DNA of 64,000 nucleotides, taken from positions 1,922,001-1,986,000 of the forward strand of contig CAXXQT010000009.1 of assembly GCA_963674575.2 (NCBI GenBank). The letters are read 5' to 3'. Made by a program: the position numbers and the translations under genes. Under the pieces are notes generated by a model. It did no database searches and had not been told where the DNA came from. It saw nothing but the letters and a program-made list of their open reading frames with translations. The stretch's first letter is position 1, and every line of letters starts with the position of its first letter. This DNA is from JAAYAY01 sp963674575. GTDB taxonomy: Bacteria > Planctomycetota > Planctomycetia > Pirellulales > Thermoguttaceae. Of this stretch, positions 26,109 to 34,822 are shown one piece after another.

Positions 26109-27239
26109 GTGGGCGCTTTATGCGCTGCCTCCTCGGTTCTCACGGTACTAAATCTGGTGGCAAGCGGCGTCGTTGAAATCCCCTTGATTGGCACCCCTCT
26201 GGAGAGTGACCTCTCGCCGTCATTCTCCTCGGCGGCTTCCTTTGCGCTTCCTCAGTTCGTCGCCGGACCGGAGAATCGCCTGGTTGAGGTAGCTGTCGCC
26301 GCCGTCCTGAAAGAATCCCCAAGCAAGTATTGTCCCCTCGTTCTTTACGGACCCTCGGGCACGGGCAAAACGCATCTTTCGAGCGGCTTGTTCCGCGCCT
26401 GGAAAAGCCAACATCCCCGCCGTCCCGCCGTCTTGGTGACCGCATCGGACTTCGCTCGAGAGTACCGAGACGCCGTTGAAACGAAAACGGAAGACCAGTT
26501 CCACGTGCCTTACACTCGAACGCGTCTTCTCGTCATTGAGGATCTGCACGACTTGAGTGGACGCAACGCCGTCCAGCAGGCCCTGATGGTACTCATGGAT
26601 CGACTGACCGCCAGGCAGACTTGGATCGTGCTCACGTCTCGCACCTCTCCCAGCCGATTGGACAGAGTTCAGGAAGGCCTGCGTGCTCGGCTCATCTCCG
26701 GGTTAGCCGTCCAATTGGCCCTGCCCAATGCAGAGACCCGCCTGGCGATCCTTGATCGAGTCGCCGCCTTGCGCGACCTCGAAGTGGACGACGGCGTTCT
26801 GGAATGCCTCGCCAACGGGTTGCCCGTTCCCGTCCCCGAACTGGTGGGCACCCTGGTCCAGTTGGAAGGGGAGGCTCGCCTCCAGGCCGCTCCGATCACG
26901 CTCGCCACCGCAAAACGGCTCCTGGCGGAACGAAGCTCGTCGCGCCGTCCGAGCCTGCCGCAGATTGCCAAGGCCTCCGCAAAACACTTCGGCGTTCCCG
27001 TCTCCGATCTGCGTGGTCCTTCCCGCAGACGAGCCATCGTCGCCGCCCGAAACGTTGCCATGTATCTGGCCAGAAACCTCACGAATAGCAGCCTCGATCG
27101 AATCGGAACCTATTTCGGAAAGCGCGACCACACCACCGTCTCCCACGGCTGCCACCAGGTGGAAGAACGCCTGGAAACGGAAATGTCCGTCCGCGACAGC
27201 GTAGCTGAACTGCAAGCAAAACTCCTTCTGCGCGATTAG
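26109..27239 (+). CDS. dnaA: Chromosomal replication initiator DnaA, domain I absent
   Basis: About 376 residues. AAA+ core with LYGPSGTGKTH (Walker A), RLLVIEDLHDLSG (Walker B) and a domain IV DNA-binding helix-turn-helix ending DRIGTYFGKRDHTTVSHGC, the DnaA signature. Standard DnaA has about 90 extra N-terminal residues (domain I) and a linker; here the AAA+ domain begins within about 60 residues. The start is uncertain: the open frame reaches a TTG at 26061, a TAGAAT box at 26089-26094 lies inside that extension, and GTG codons at 26109 or 26157 (before ASGVVEIPL) are more likely. The next genes are dnaN, dciA and gyrB. Confidence 0.92.
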   Translation: MGALCAASSVLTVLNLVASGVVEIPLIGTPLESDLSPSFSSAASFALPQFVAGPENRLVEVAVAAVLKESPSKYCPLVLYGPSGTGKTHLSSGLFRAWKSQHPRRPAVLVTASDFAREYRDAVETKTEDQFHVPYTRTRLLVIEDLHDLSGRNAVQQALMVLMDRLTARQTWIVLTSRTSPSRLDRVQEGLRARLISGLAVQLALPNAETRLAILDRVAALRDLEVDDGVLECLANGLPVPVPELVGTLVQLEGEARLQAAPITLATAKRLLAERSSSRRPSLPQIAKASAKHFGVPVSDLRGPSRRRAIVAARNVAMYLARNLTNSSLDRIGTYFGKRDHTTVSHGCHQVEERLETEMSVRDSVAELQAKLLLRD

Positions 27240-27625
27240 CCCGCCGCCGGGGAAAACATGTTGATAGCCTGTCGATATGCAAACGAAGATACCCACTTGC
27301 CAACAGAGCTCCGATCCTCTTGAACAACCCGTCAATCAAGCAACATGCCACCAACAGTCCAGTGACAGCCAATCAACAGTTTTTCCTCCACTCAAACAAC
27401 AACCAAAACACGGCGAAACACCTGCAATTACAAGGAAAACTCATCGGCGTCACCAACAATCGACAAAATATTGCTCCGGTATCCTGTTACTGCTGTATTT
27501 CTAAAAAGAGATAAGAGAACGGGAAGCCTGCACGTGTGTTGACAATCGATGCTCCCCTCAGTTGACAACAACGAGGAATCGATTCGCGAAACAAACGGGG
27601 ATTTCTGAAGGATGGAAGTGAAGAC
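27240..27625. other. oriC: Putative chromosomal origin (oriC) in the dnaA-dnaN gap
   Basis: 386 bases without a gene, clearly richer in A/T and especially A/C on the top strand than the flanks. It contains four degenerate DnaA-box-like 9-mers related to TNTCAACA: 27259-27267 (CTATCAACA on the minus strand), 27370-27378 (CAATCAACA), 27537-27545 (TTGTCAACA, minus) and 27560-27568 (TTGTCAACT, minus). No perfect TTATCCACA. The gene context (dnaA, dnaN, gyrB) strongly suggests the origin; the motif is tentative. Confidence 0.6.
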
Positions 27626-28735
27626 ATGAAGATCGTCTGCGAACGCGAAAAACTTCTCCAGGCTTTCCAGATTGCCGCAGGTGTGGCTTCAACCCGCACC
27701 CCCAAGCCGATTCTGGAGAACATCAAGCTCGAAGCCACCTCGGAAACGGCCACCGTTATGGCAACCGACCTGGAAATCGGAATCCGGATCGACGTGGCTG
27801 GAATCGAAGTCGAAACTGGCGGAAGCGTCGTCCTGCCGATTAAACGTGTTGGTGGCATCCTGCGAGAGTCGTCGGACGCGAAACTGACGATCGAGAGCGA
27901 CGGTAGCAAGACGCTCATCCGGGGTGAGCGGAGCGAATTCCAGCTTCCCACAGCCAATCCGGACGAGTTTCCCCCCGTTCCCCCCTTCTCGGAACACGCC
28001 TACCACGAAGTGCCAGCCAGGTTGTTTCGCGAAATGGTTCGCCGTACCGTATTCGCCACCGACAGTGAGAGCAGCCACTATGCTCTCGGCGGTGTTCTCA
28101 TCGAATTGACCGCCGAAGAGATCGTTGCCGTCGGGACGGACGGACGACGCCTGGCAATGCAGGGGGGACCGGCCCAGGCTGTCAACGACCACAAGACCAC
28201 TGACAGCACGGTCATTCCCAGCAAGGCCGTGAAACTGATCGAACGCGCCATCGGCGACAACGAGGAGAACATCCAACTTGCCGTTCGCGAGAACAGCGTG
28301 ACCATCAAGAGCCGGCAGACGACGATTTTCTCGCGTTTGGTCGAGGGACGCTATCCCCGGTGGCGCGATGTGTTCCCCAATCGCGCCGACATGGTGAAGA
28401 TCGAAATGAACGTGGGGCCGTTCCTCACGGCCGTTCGCCAGGCGGCGATTGTGACCAGCGACGACCGCCGGGGCATCGATTTCAATTTCGGCGAGGGGAA
28501 ACTCGTGCTGATCGGTCACGGCGCCGAAATGGGTGAGTCTCAGGTGGAACTTCCCGTCGGATACGAGGGCGAGAACCTGCCCGTCAAACTCGACCCTCGC
28601 TACGTGGCCGATTTTCTCCAGGTCCTCGATCCCGATGGGACCATTACGATCCACGTCCGCGATGCACAAAGCGCCATGGTCTGCGATACAGCCGATCAGT
28701 ACGCCTACGTGATCATGCCGCTTTTCCGCGAGTGA
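27626..28735 (+). CDS. dnaN: DNA polymerase III beta subunit (sliding clamp)
   Basis: 369 residues, normal for DnaN. Starts MKIVCEREKLLQAFQIAAGVASTRTPKPILENI, the canonical clamp N-terminus; the three repeated clamp domains follow, and it ends with the conserved YAYVIMPLFRE (usual end VxPMR). It forms the ring that tethers polymerase to DNA. It follows the presumed origin and precedes dciA by four bases. Confidence 0.97.
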   Translation: MKIVCEREKLLQAFQIAAGVASTRTPKPILENIKLEATSETATVMATDLEIGIRIDVAGIEVETGGSVVLPIKRVGGILRESSDAKLTIESDGSKTLIRGERSEFQLPTANPDEFPPVPPFSEHAYHEVPARLFREMVRRTVFATDSESSHYALGGVLIELTAEEIVAVGTDGRRLAMQGGPAQAVNDHKTTDSTVIPSKAVKLIERAIGDNEENIQLAVRENSVTIKSRQTTIFSRLVEGRYPRWRDVFPNRADMVKIEMNVGPFLTAVRQAAIVTSDDRRGIDFNFGEGKLVLIGHGAEMGESQVELPVGYEGENLPVKLDPRYVADFLQVLDPDGTITIHVRDAQSAMVCDTADQYAYVIMPLFRE

Positions 28736-28739
28736 GGCC

Positions 28740-29042
28740 ATGGCGAAAGGTCCCGAACCGATCAGTGATATCCTGGCCCAGTTGATGGCCCGACGCGGCT
28801 TTGCTCGCGTGCGCAGCGCCGAGGCCTTTGACGCGGCCTGGCGCCAGGCCGCCGGGGAGATGTTCTCTCGGTTCACGCGCCCCGGCGCCGTCCGCCGCGG
28901 CAAGCTCGAAGTGACCGTGGCCAATTCCACCCTGGTCCAGGAACTGACCTTTCAGAAGTCCCAACTGTTGAAGACTTTGGGCGAACTCCTTCCCGACGAG
29001 AAGATCGAGGATCTTCGATTCCGAGTCGGGTCAGTCGCCTGA
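28740..29042 (+). CDS. dciA: DciA, DUF721 replicative helicase loader/operator
   Basis: 100 residues from MAKGPEPISDILAQLMARRG. The DUF721 core AWRQAAGEMFSRFTRPGAVRRGKLEVTVANSTLVQELTFQKSQLLKTL is clear. DciA is the ancestral DnaB helicase loader in bacteria without DnaC/DnaI. It sits four bases after dnaN and before gyrB, the place where recF often lies; recF is absent here. Confidence 0.88.
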   Translation: MAKGPEPISDILAQLMARRGFARVRSAEAFDAAWRQAAGEMFSRFTRPGAVRRGKLEVTVANSTLVQELTFQKSQLLKTLGELLPDEKIEDLRFRVGSVA

Positions 29043-29132
29043 GCAAGAAGAACAAGATTACCAGAAGAAACACGCGGAATGCGCCCGGGAACCGTTCGCA
29101 TCCTGCATGACAACCCTATCGAGTGAAGAAGT

Positions 29133-31667
29133 ATGTCCGACGATCAGAATCAGCAGAACCAACCCCCCTCTGACGACCTGTCCCAGTTCCAGAAGGTCAA
29201 TGGGGACAAGGTGGAAGGCGACTACGGCGCCGATCAACTCGAACACCTGAGCGATCTCGAACACGTTCGGGAACGCCCTAGCATGTACATCGGCGATACG
29301 ACCATCCGGGGCCTGCACCACCTGGTCTACGAGGTTGTCGACAACTCCATCGACGAAGCCATGGCTGGACATGCCACGGAGGTCAAGGTCAAGATCAACA
29401 ACGACGGGTCGGTTACGGTCGAAGACAACGGCCGCGGCGTTCCGGTCGAAGAGCATCCGGACCTCGGCTTTTCCACCCTGCAAGGCGTCATGACCGTGCT
29501 CAAGTTCGGCGGCAAGTTCAGCAAGGGGGCCTACCAGACGTCCGGCGGTCTGCACGGCGTCGGCGTGACCGTCGTCAACTTCCTCTCCGAGTGGTGCGAA
29601 GTGGAAGTCCGCCGCGACGGGCACGTCTACCAGCAGGAGTATGAGCGGGGCGTGCCCACCAGCGAGGTGCAGCGGATCGGCAGCAGCGACCGTGTCGGCA
29701 CCAAAACCACCTTCAAGCCGGACCCGCAGATCTTCCCGGTCACCAAGTTCACCTACGCGACCCTCCTCAAGCGGCTTCAGGAACTCGCCTTTCTCAACCA
29801 GGGCGTCAAGATCGTGTTCTACGACGAACGTTCGGATGAAGGCGAGACGTTCAAGTACGACGACGGAATCCGGGAGTTTGTCCAATATCTCAACCGCGCA
29901 AGCGAGCCGGCCCATGCCGAGATCATCTCGATCGAAGGCAAGTTCGACGACATCGGCCTGGAGATCGCTATCCAGTATTCGAGTGAGTTTACCGAAAACG
30001 TCCATTCCTACGTCAACAACATCTGCACGATCGAGGGCGGGACCCACGTTTCCGGCTTCCGCGCCGCCCTCACCCGGACGTTGAACAACTACGGCAAAAA
30101 AGAGAACCTCTTCAAGCAAATCGTTCCTTCGGGAGACGACTTCCGCGAAGGGCTCACCGCCGTGATCTCCCTCCGGGTGCCCGAGCCCCAGTTCGAAGGG
30201 CAGACGAAGACCAAGCTCGGCAACGGCGAGATCGAGGGGATTGTGAATTCTGCGGTCGGCGAGGCCCTCGGCAAGTTCCTCGAAGAGAACCCGAAAACCG
30301 CCAAGACGATCGTCCAGAAGGGCTTGCTCGCCGCGGAAGCCCGCGAAAGCGCCCGCAAGGCCCGGCTCCTCGTTCGGGAACGCAAAGGGGCCCTTACTTC
30401 GGGCGGCATGCCCGGCAAGCTCCGCGACTGCACGAGCCGCGACGTGGAACGCTGTGAACTCTACCTGGTGGAAGGTGATTCGGCCGGTGGAAGCGCCGAG
30501 GGCGGCCGGATGCGTGAATATCAGGCCATCCTCCCCTTGCGCGGCAAGATCATCAACGCCTTCAAAGCGCGGGAAGACAAGGTGCTTCAGAACGAAGAGG
30601 TCAAGAGCATGATCTCGGCTGTCGGGGCCGGCTTTGGCGGTGAGATGGACCTCTCCAAACGCCGCTACAACAAGGTCATCATCATGACCGACGCCGACGT
30701 GGACGGCTCGCACATTCGCACCCTCCTGCTCACCTTCTTCTATCGCCAGATGTACGACCTGGTCAAACTGGGCCATGTCTTCGTCGCCCAGCCGCCCCTC
30801 TTCCGCGTCAAACAGAGAAACAAGACCTACTACGTTCAGACCGAAGAGGAGATGAAGGCCCAACTTCTCGAAATGGGCCTTACAGACTCCGCCTTTGAGC
30901 CGGGCGACGGACGGGTTATTCAGGGGCAGGACATGGCCAAGCTCTGCCGCACCCTGGCCTCCCTCGAAGAATCGCTCTACGCTCTCGAACGCCGCGGCAT
31001 CAGCCTCCGGGCCCACGCCTACCGCCAGGACCCGGAGACCGGACGCCTGCCCGTCTTCCACGTCTTCCTCGGACGGGACGAGCATTGGTTCACCAGCCGT
31101 CCCGAACTGGAAGAGTTCCTGGCCCAGAAAGAAAACGCCGCTGGCTCCGAACTCAAACTCAGTGAAGAACCCGAAGCGAAGGATGAGAACGGCGAACCGG
31201 CGGAGGGGAACGGCGCTGTGGAAGCGCCTGTCGCCACGGAACTCAGCATCGTCGAGTTCCATGAAGTGCGTTCGATCAACAACCAGTTGGCCGAACTGCG
31301 CGAGATGGGATTCGAAATCGACAGCCTGATCGCCCAGGAACGAACCGGCATCGAAGAGCCTCGCTACGTCCTCCGTCGCGGCGAAACCACGACCGGCCTC
31401 GACGATCTCCGGGGGCTGCTCACCGCCGTCCGAGCGGCGGGGGAAAAGGGACTTCAGATCACCCGCTTCAAAGGCTTGGGCGAAATGAACGCGGAAGAGC
31501 TTCGCGAGACCACCCTCGCCCCCGAGAACCGGACCTTGCTGAAGGTCACCATGGAAGACGCCGGCGCCGCCGACGACCTCTTCCGCATCCTCATGGGCGA
31601 CAAGGTCGAACCCCGCCGGGAGTTCATCGAGAAACACGCCCTGGAAGCCCGGAATTTGGATGTGTAG
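29133..31667 (+). CDS. gyrB: DNA gyrase subunit B
   Basis: 844 residues, slightly longer than E. coli GyrB (804). GHKL ATPase motifs EVVDNSIDEAMAG, DNGRGVPV and GGLHGVGVTVVNFLSEW; Toprim motifs LVEGDSAGGSAEGGR and TDADVDGSHIRTLLLTFFYR; C-terminal FKGLGEMNAEELRETTL. Between Toprim and tail, residues about 575-770 hold a large acidic insertion, as in many Gram-negative GyrB. With GyrA it introduces negative supercoils. gyrA is not in the window. Confidence 0.97.
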   Translation: MSDDQNQQNQPPSDDLSQFQKVNGDKVEGDYGADQLEHLSDLEHVRERPSMYIGDTTIRGLHHLVYEVVDNSIDEAMAGHATEVKVKINNDGSVTVEDNGRGVPVEEHPDLGFSTLQGVMTVLKFGGKFSKGAYQTSGGLHGVGVTVVNFLSEWCEVEVRRDGHVYQQEYERGVPTSEVQRIGSSDRVGTKTTFKPDPQIFPVTKFTYATLLKRLQELAFLNQGVKIVFYDERSDEGETFKYDDGIREFVQYLNRASEPAHAEIISIEGKFDDIGLEIAIQYSSEFTENVHSYVNNICTIEGGTHVSGFRAALTRTLNNYGKKENLFKQIVPSGDDFREGLTAVISLRVPEPQFEGQTKTKLGNGEIEGIVNSAVGEALGKFLEENPKTAKTIVQKGLLAAEARESARKARLLVRERKGALTSGGMPGKLRDCTSRDVERCELYLVEGDSAGGSAEGGRMREYQAILPLRGKIINAFKAREDKVLQNEEVKSMISAVGAGFGGEMDLSKRRYNKVIIMTDADVDGSHIRTLLLTFFYRQMYDLVKLGHVFVAQPPLFRVKQRNKTYYVQTEEEMKAQLLEMGLTDSAFEPGDGRVIQGQDMAKLCRTLASLEESLYALERRGISLRAHAYRQDPETGRLPVFHVFLGRDEHWFTSRPELEEFLAQKENAAGSELKLSEEPEAKDENGEPAEGNGAVEAPVATELSIVEFHEVRSINNQLAELREMGFEIDSLIAQERTGIEEPRYVLRRGETTTGLDDLRGLLTAVRAAGEKGLQITRFKGLGEMNAEELRETTLAPENRTLLKVTMEDAGAADDLFRILMGDKVEPRREFIEKHALEARNLDV

Positions 31668-31694
31668 AAACGAAGAAAGCGCGAAGGACCCGTT

Positions 31695-32993
31695 ATGATG
31701 CGACAAAAACGCTCGCGGCGTGATTTTCTGGTTGCCGGCGCTGCTGCTGTGGCGGCGCCGTATGTGATTCCCTCTTCCGTGCTGGGGCTCGATGGTTCGA
31801 CTCCGCCCAGCGAAACAGTCCGGGTGGGCATTGCCGGACTGGGTGGCCGGGCACGCTGGATCCTTCTCAACGAGGACCTGCCCGGTGCGAAAATTGCCGC
31901 CGTGGCCGATTGCGAAATGCCGCGCTGCGACCAGATGGCGGCGGCCGTGGCCAAGGACCGTCCCGACCTGAAACCCGAATCCTGGAAGAAGTACCCCGAC
32001 ATCCAGCAGATGCTCGACCAGGAAAAGCTGGACGCGGTCTTCGTGGAAACCACGGCGCACGCCCGCGTGTGGTGCATGATGTACGCCCTGGCCGCCGGCT
32101 GCGACGTGTATGGCGAGAAGCCGCTGACGCTGACGATCGCCGAGGGCCGGATCATCGCCAACGCCGTGAAAAAGCTCGGCCGCATTCTGCAGACCGGCAC
32201 CCAGCAGCGTTCCATGCCGATCAACGCCCACTGCAGCAAGCTGGTCCGCGATGGCGCGATCGGCAAGGTCAAGGAAGTGGTTGTCTACAACTTCGAAGGT
32301 CCGGCCGTGTGGCAACCCCAACCGGAACAGCCGACTGCAAAGGGACTGAACTGGGATCTGTGGACCAACCAGGTGGAGTTGCGGCCCTACCATCCGCAGA
32401 TTCATCGCGGTTGGTCCAATTGGGAAGCCTACGACGGCGGCGGGCAGTCGTGGGGTGTGACTGGCTGGGGCACGCATTCGCTGGACCAGGTTCAATGCGC
32501 GCTGGGCACCGACGACACTGGGCCGGTCGAGATCTGGCTGGAAGAAAAGGACGCCAAGGGCTGGCCCCGCGTCATCATGCGATACGCCAGCGGGACACTG
32601 CTGAAACTGGTCGGCGAACGGCACACGATGGAAGACCTGGGCGCGATCTTCCGCGGCGAGAAGGGGAACATCGAAATCCTTCGCGGCCATGCGCGAGCCA
32701 ATCCCGACGAATTGCTCAAGGACGCTCCGCCCGATACGCCGGGCGGACCCAAGGAGTCGATCCCGCACATCGCAAACTTCATCCACTGCGTCCGGACCCG
32801 CGAGAAACCGGCGGCGGACGCCGAAACGGGTCATCGCGCCACGACCATCTGCCACCTGATCAACATTTGTCGCAAGCTGGGACGCAAGCTGCAATGGGAT
32901 CCGCAGACTGAAACGTTTGTCGGTGACGACGAAGCCGACCAACTGATTGCCCGCCCGCGCCGCCAGGGCTATGAATTACCCCAGGTCGGATGA
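31695..32993 (+). CDS. Tat-exported Gfo/Idh/MocA oxidoreductase
   Basis: 432 residues. A twin-arginine signal (RSRRDFLVAGAAAVAAPYV) precedes the Rossmann motif VGIAGLGGRARW. The EKP motif is present as YGEKPLTLTIAEGR, followed by TGTQQRSMPIN. C-terminal alpha/beta domain ends ARPRRQGYELP. It oxidises or epimerises a sugar or inositol with NAD(P) and acts outside the cytoplasm. Starts 27 bases after gyrB and marks the border to the accessory region. Confidence 0.88.
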   Translation: MMRQKRSRRDFLVAGAAAVAAPYVIPSSVLGLDGSTPPSETVRVGIAGLGGRARWILLNEDLPGAKIAAVADCEMPRCDQMAAAVAKDRPDLKPESWKKYPDIQQMLDQEKLDAVFVETTAHARVWCMMYALAAGCDVYGEKPLTLTIAEGRIIANAVKKLGRILQTGTQQRSMPINAHCSKLVRDGAIGKVKEVVVYNFEGPAVWQPQPEQPTAKGLNWDLWTNQVELRPYHPQIHRGWSNWEAYDGGGQSWGVTGWGTHSLDQVQCALGTDDTGPVEIWLEEKDAKGWPRVIMRYASGTLLKLVGERHTMEDLGAIFRGEKGNIEILRGHARANPDELLKDAPPDTPGGPKESIPHIANFIHCVRTREKPAADAETGHRATTICHLINICRKLGRKLQWDPQTETFVGDDEADQLIARPRRQGYELPQVG

Positions 32994-33011
32994 AAGCGGG
33001 ACAATTCCAAT

Positions 33012-34493
33012 TCACTTGGCGTCCGCTACTCCGGAACCTTCGAGGCTGATCGCTGATTGGTTCCGGTCCACGGAGATTCCGTGCTCTCGGAACCACGGGA
33101 AGAGGTCTCGCTTCATGGCGATACTCAAGACCGCCACCGTCGTGTGTTCGTCGTACTGCTTCAATTTGTCCGGCGTAGCCAGGCGTCGTTTGGCTTGAAA
33201 ATACTGCGACACAATCTGGGGATTCTCTTTCCGCAACTGTTCGAAGATCCAATAGGTCTTTCCCCAGTGCATGTTGTTGGCTTCGCCGCGATTTAGTTCG
33301 CGCGCGTCTTGAGGCCCTTTGCCGTGCAAGTCGTAGATCTTCATCGTGGGATCGATGCGCGAGGCGCGACGGATTGTCGACTCGATTCGCCGCAACGCTT
33401 CCTCTTCGTGCCCCATGTCGATCATCACGAGATTGCCCACATACGTCGCGATCGGCTCGTTCCAGATCTCGGGAAAGGGCAGCACCCATGAATGCACCGA
33501 TTCATGGGTGATGAACTCGATCATGCTGTCCTCACGCTCCGGAAATCCTCCCCAAAACACGGCCAATCCAAGCGTTCTGCCGGCCGAAAAACCGCCGGCG
33601 CCGGTGGCCAGCAAGCCGATTTCCGACGCCATGCCTTCGGACAGGGGAACACCCATCCGCTTCTGGATGACCGGACGGCATCGCATGTAAATGTCGGACA
33701 TTGATCGGGCGTAGGGCTTCAGGTAATCGCTATAACGCAATGTGATGGAGCCGAGTTGTTCGGCGTATTCCAACTTGCCGATGCCGCGGCCGCGAAAGGG
33801 CTTGCCTGAGTCGACTTTCTTTCCCGAAGCAACCTCCACGAGCAGCGGTTGCCACCAGATCGCGTTGATATCGTCCGAAGCGTCCGGATTCTGGCCGGCC
33901 AGGCCGCGGGCCCCGACCAGCAGCGTCCCCTTGCCGACATTCCGGCTGGCCAGCAGCGGACGATTCCGAGCGTCGACCACCAGCACGCGCCACTGGTTCG
34001 GCTTCTCCAGGGCAAGGCTGTTGCCGCCGCCCTCGATTTCTCCAGTGATCAACTCGGTGGCCGCCTTGAGCGGTTTCTCAGCCGCTGCGGCAAACGAACA
34101 TCCAAACCTGCCGGCCAGCGCATTCTGGGACTCATCCCTTGCGGATCCCAACAGCACAACGCCGCCGCCCTGATGCAAGAATTGGTTGATGACTTCGAGG
34201 TCCTGGGGCACGTACTCCAGATGGGGATCGCAACCGAGCAGAATGAGCAAGTTCGCGTTGGAGAAATCGTAGTTGAACAGCGATCCCCAGCTCATAGCCA
34301 CGGGTTGGTCCGGCAGATACTGGCGATGGAACCGGCCATCGGCGTAAAACGAGAATTGGTGTCCCAGGTCGGACACGGCATGCACGCGAGGTTTGTCCGC
34401 AGACAGTCCGGCGCGGCATTCGGTCAGCAGGATGGCGCATAGCAGAATCGCGCAAAGTCGCAGGACCTTGAAGTCGTTGCGAGAGTGACACAT
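33012..34493 (-). CDS. Secreted zinc metallopeptidase-like protein (HESVH)
   Basis: 493 residues from MCHSRNDFKVLRLCAILLCAILL, a signal peptide; the ATG at 34493 has GAGG upstream. An N-terminal domain looks like a glutamine-amidotransferase or ThuA-like fold (FSNANLLILLGCDPHLEYV, INQFLHQGGGVVLLGSA). The second half holds MIEFITHESVHSWVLPFPEIWNEPIATYVG: HExxH zinc ligands and a downstream Glu, a gluzincin pattern as in M60-like peptidases. A mucin- or glycoprotein-directed peptidase would fit the glycan cluster; that is inference. Confidence 0.7.
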   Translation of the reverse strand: MCHSRNDFKVLRLCAILLCAILLTECRAGLSADKPRVHAVSDLGHQFSFYADGRFHRQYLPDQPVAMSWGSLFNYDFSNANLLILLGCDPHLEYVPQDLEVINQFLHQGGGVVLLGSARDESQNALAGRFGCSFAAAAEKPLKAATELITGEIEGGGNSLALEKPNQWRVLVVDARNRPLLASRNVGKGTLLVGARGLAGQNPDASDDINAIWWQPLLVEVASGKKVDSGKPFRGRGIGKLEYAEQLGSITLRYSDYLKPYARSMSDIYMRCRPVIQKRMGVPLSEGMASEIGLLATGAGGFSAGRTLGLAVFWGGFPEREDSMIEFITHESVHSWVLPFPEIWNEPIATYVGNLVMIDMGHEEEALRRIESTIRRASRIDPTMKIYDLHGKGPQDARELNRGEANNMHWGKTYWIFEQLRKENPQIVSQYFQAKRRLATPDKLKQYDEHTTVAVLSIAMKRDLFPWFREHGISVDRNQSAISLEGSGVADAK

Positions 34494-34822
34494 ATGAATC
34501 ATTTCCTCAGGGTCTTCTTCCGGAAACAGATCGACGGCGTTGACCGTCGGTTGGTCCCAAAATGGATGGGACACGTCAGGCAGTAAACCGGCGCCTGTCA
34601 CGACATTCTGCACTTTCCATCGCTCGTTGTCGACAGCATGGTCGGCCAGGCGAACGGGGGGGATGGTGCAGCTCTTCGTTGCTCAGTGCGGCGCCGTGGT
34701 GTTAGAATCTGCGGTAAACCAGCCCCGGACGAATTCCGGACGACCGAAGTTAAAAAAGCAGAGACAGTGCAAGCACCGAGCGGCGCCCTTCTGACAATCT
34801 GAAACCGAACAAGGAAGACACC
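34494..34822. other. Divergent intergenic region
   Basis: About 330 bases between the peptidase and the following plus-strand gene. It holds a promoter-like pair (34679-34708). No gene or strong hairpin seen. Confidence 0.5.
34679..34708 (+). promoter_or_regulatory. Promoter-like pair TTGCTC-N18-TAGAAT
   Basis: TTGCTC at 34679-34684 and TAGAAT at 34703-34708 with 18-base spacing, 115 bases upstream of the next start. Matches a housekeeping-sigma pattern loosely; unproven. Confidence 0.35.

Noticed and set aside
27539..27567. Two TTGACA strings as dnaN promoters
   Set aside because: No acceptable -10 box at 16-18 bases from either; they overlap the DnaA-box-like motifs instead.
29058..32942. 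A 1294-codon open frame on the minus strand
   Set aside because: It is antisense to gyrB and the Gfo/Idh/MocA gene, which have clear motifs; the frame is open because of GC-rich codon bias and its residue composition shows no fold.
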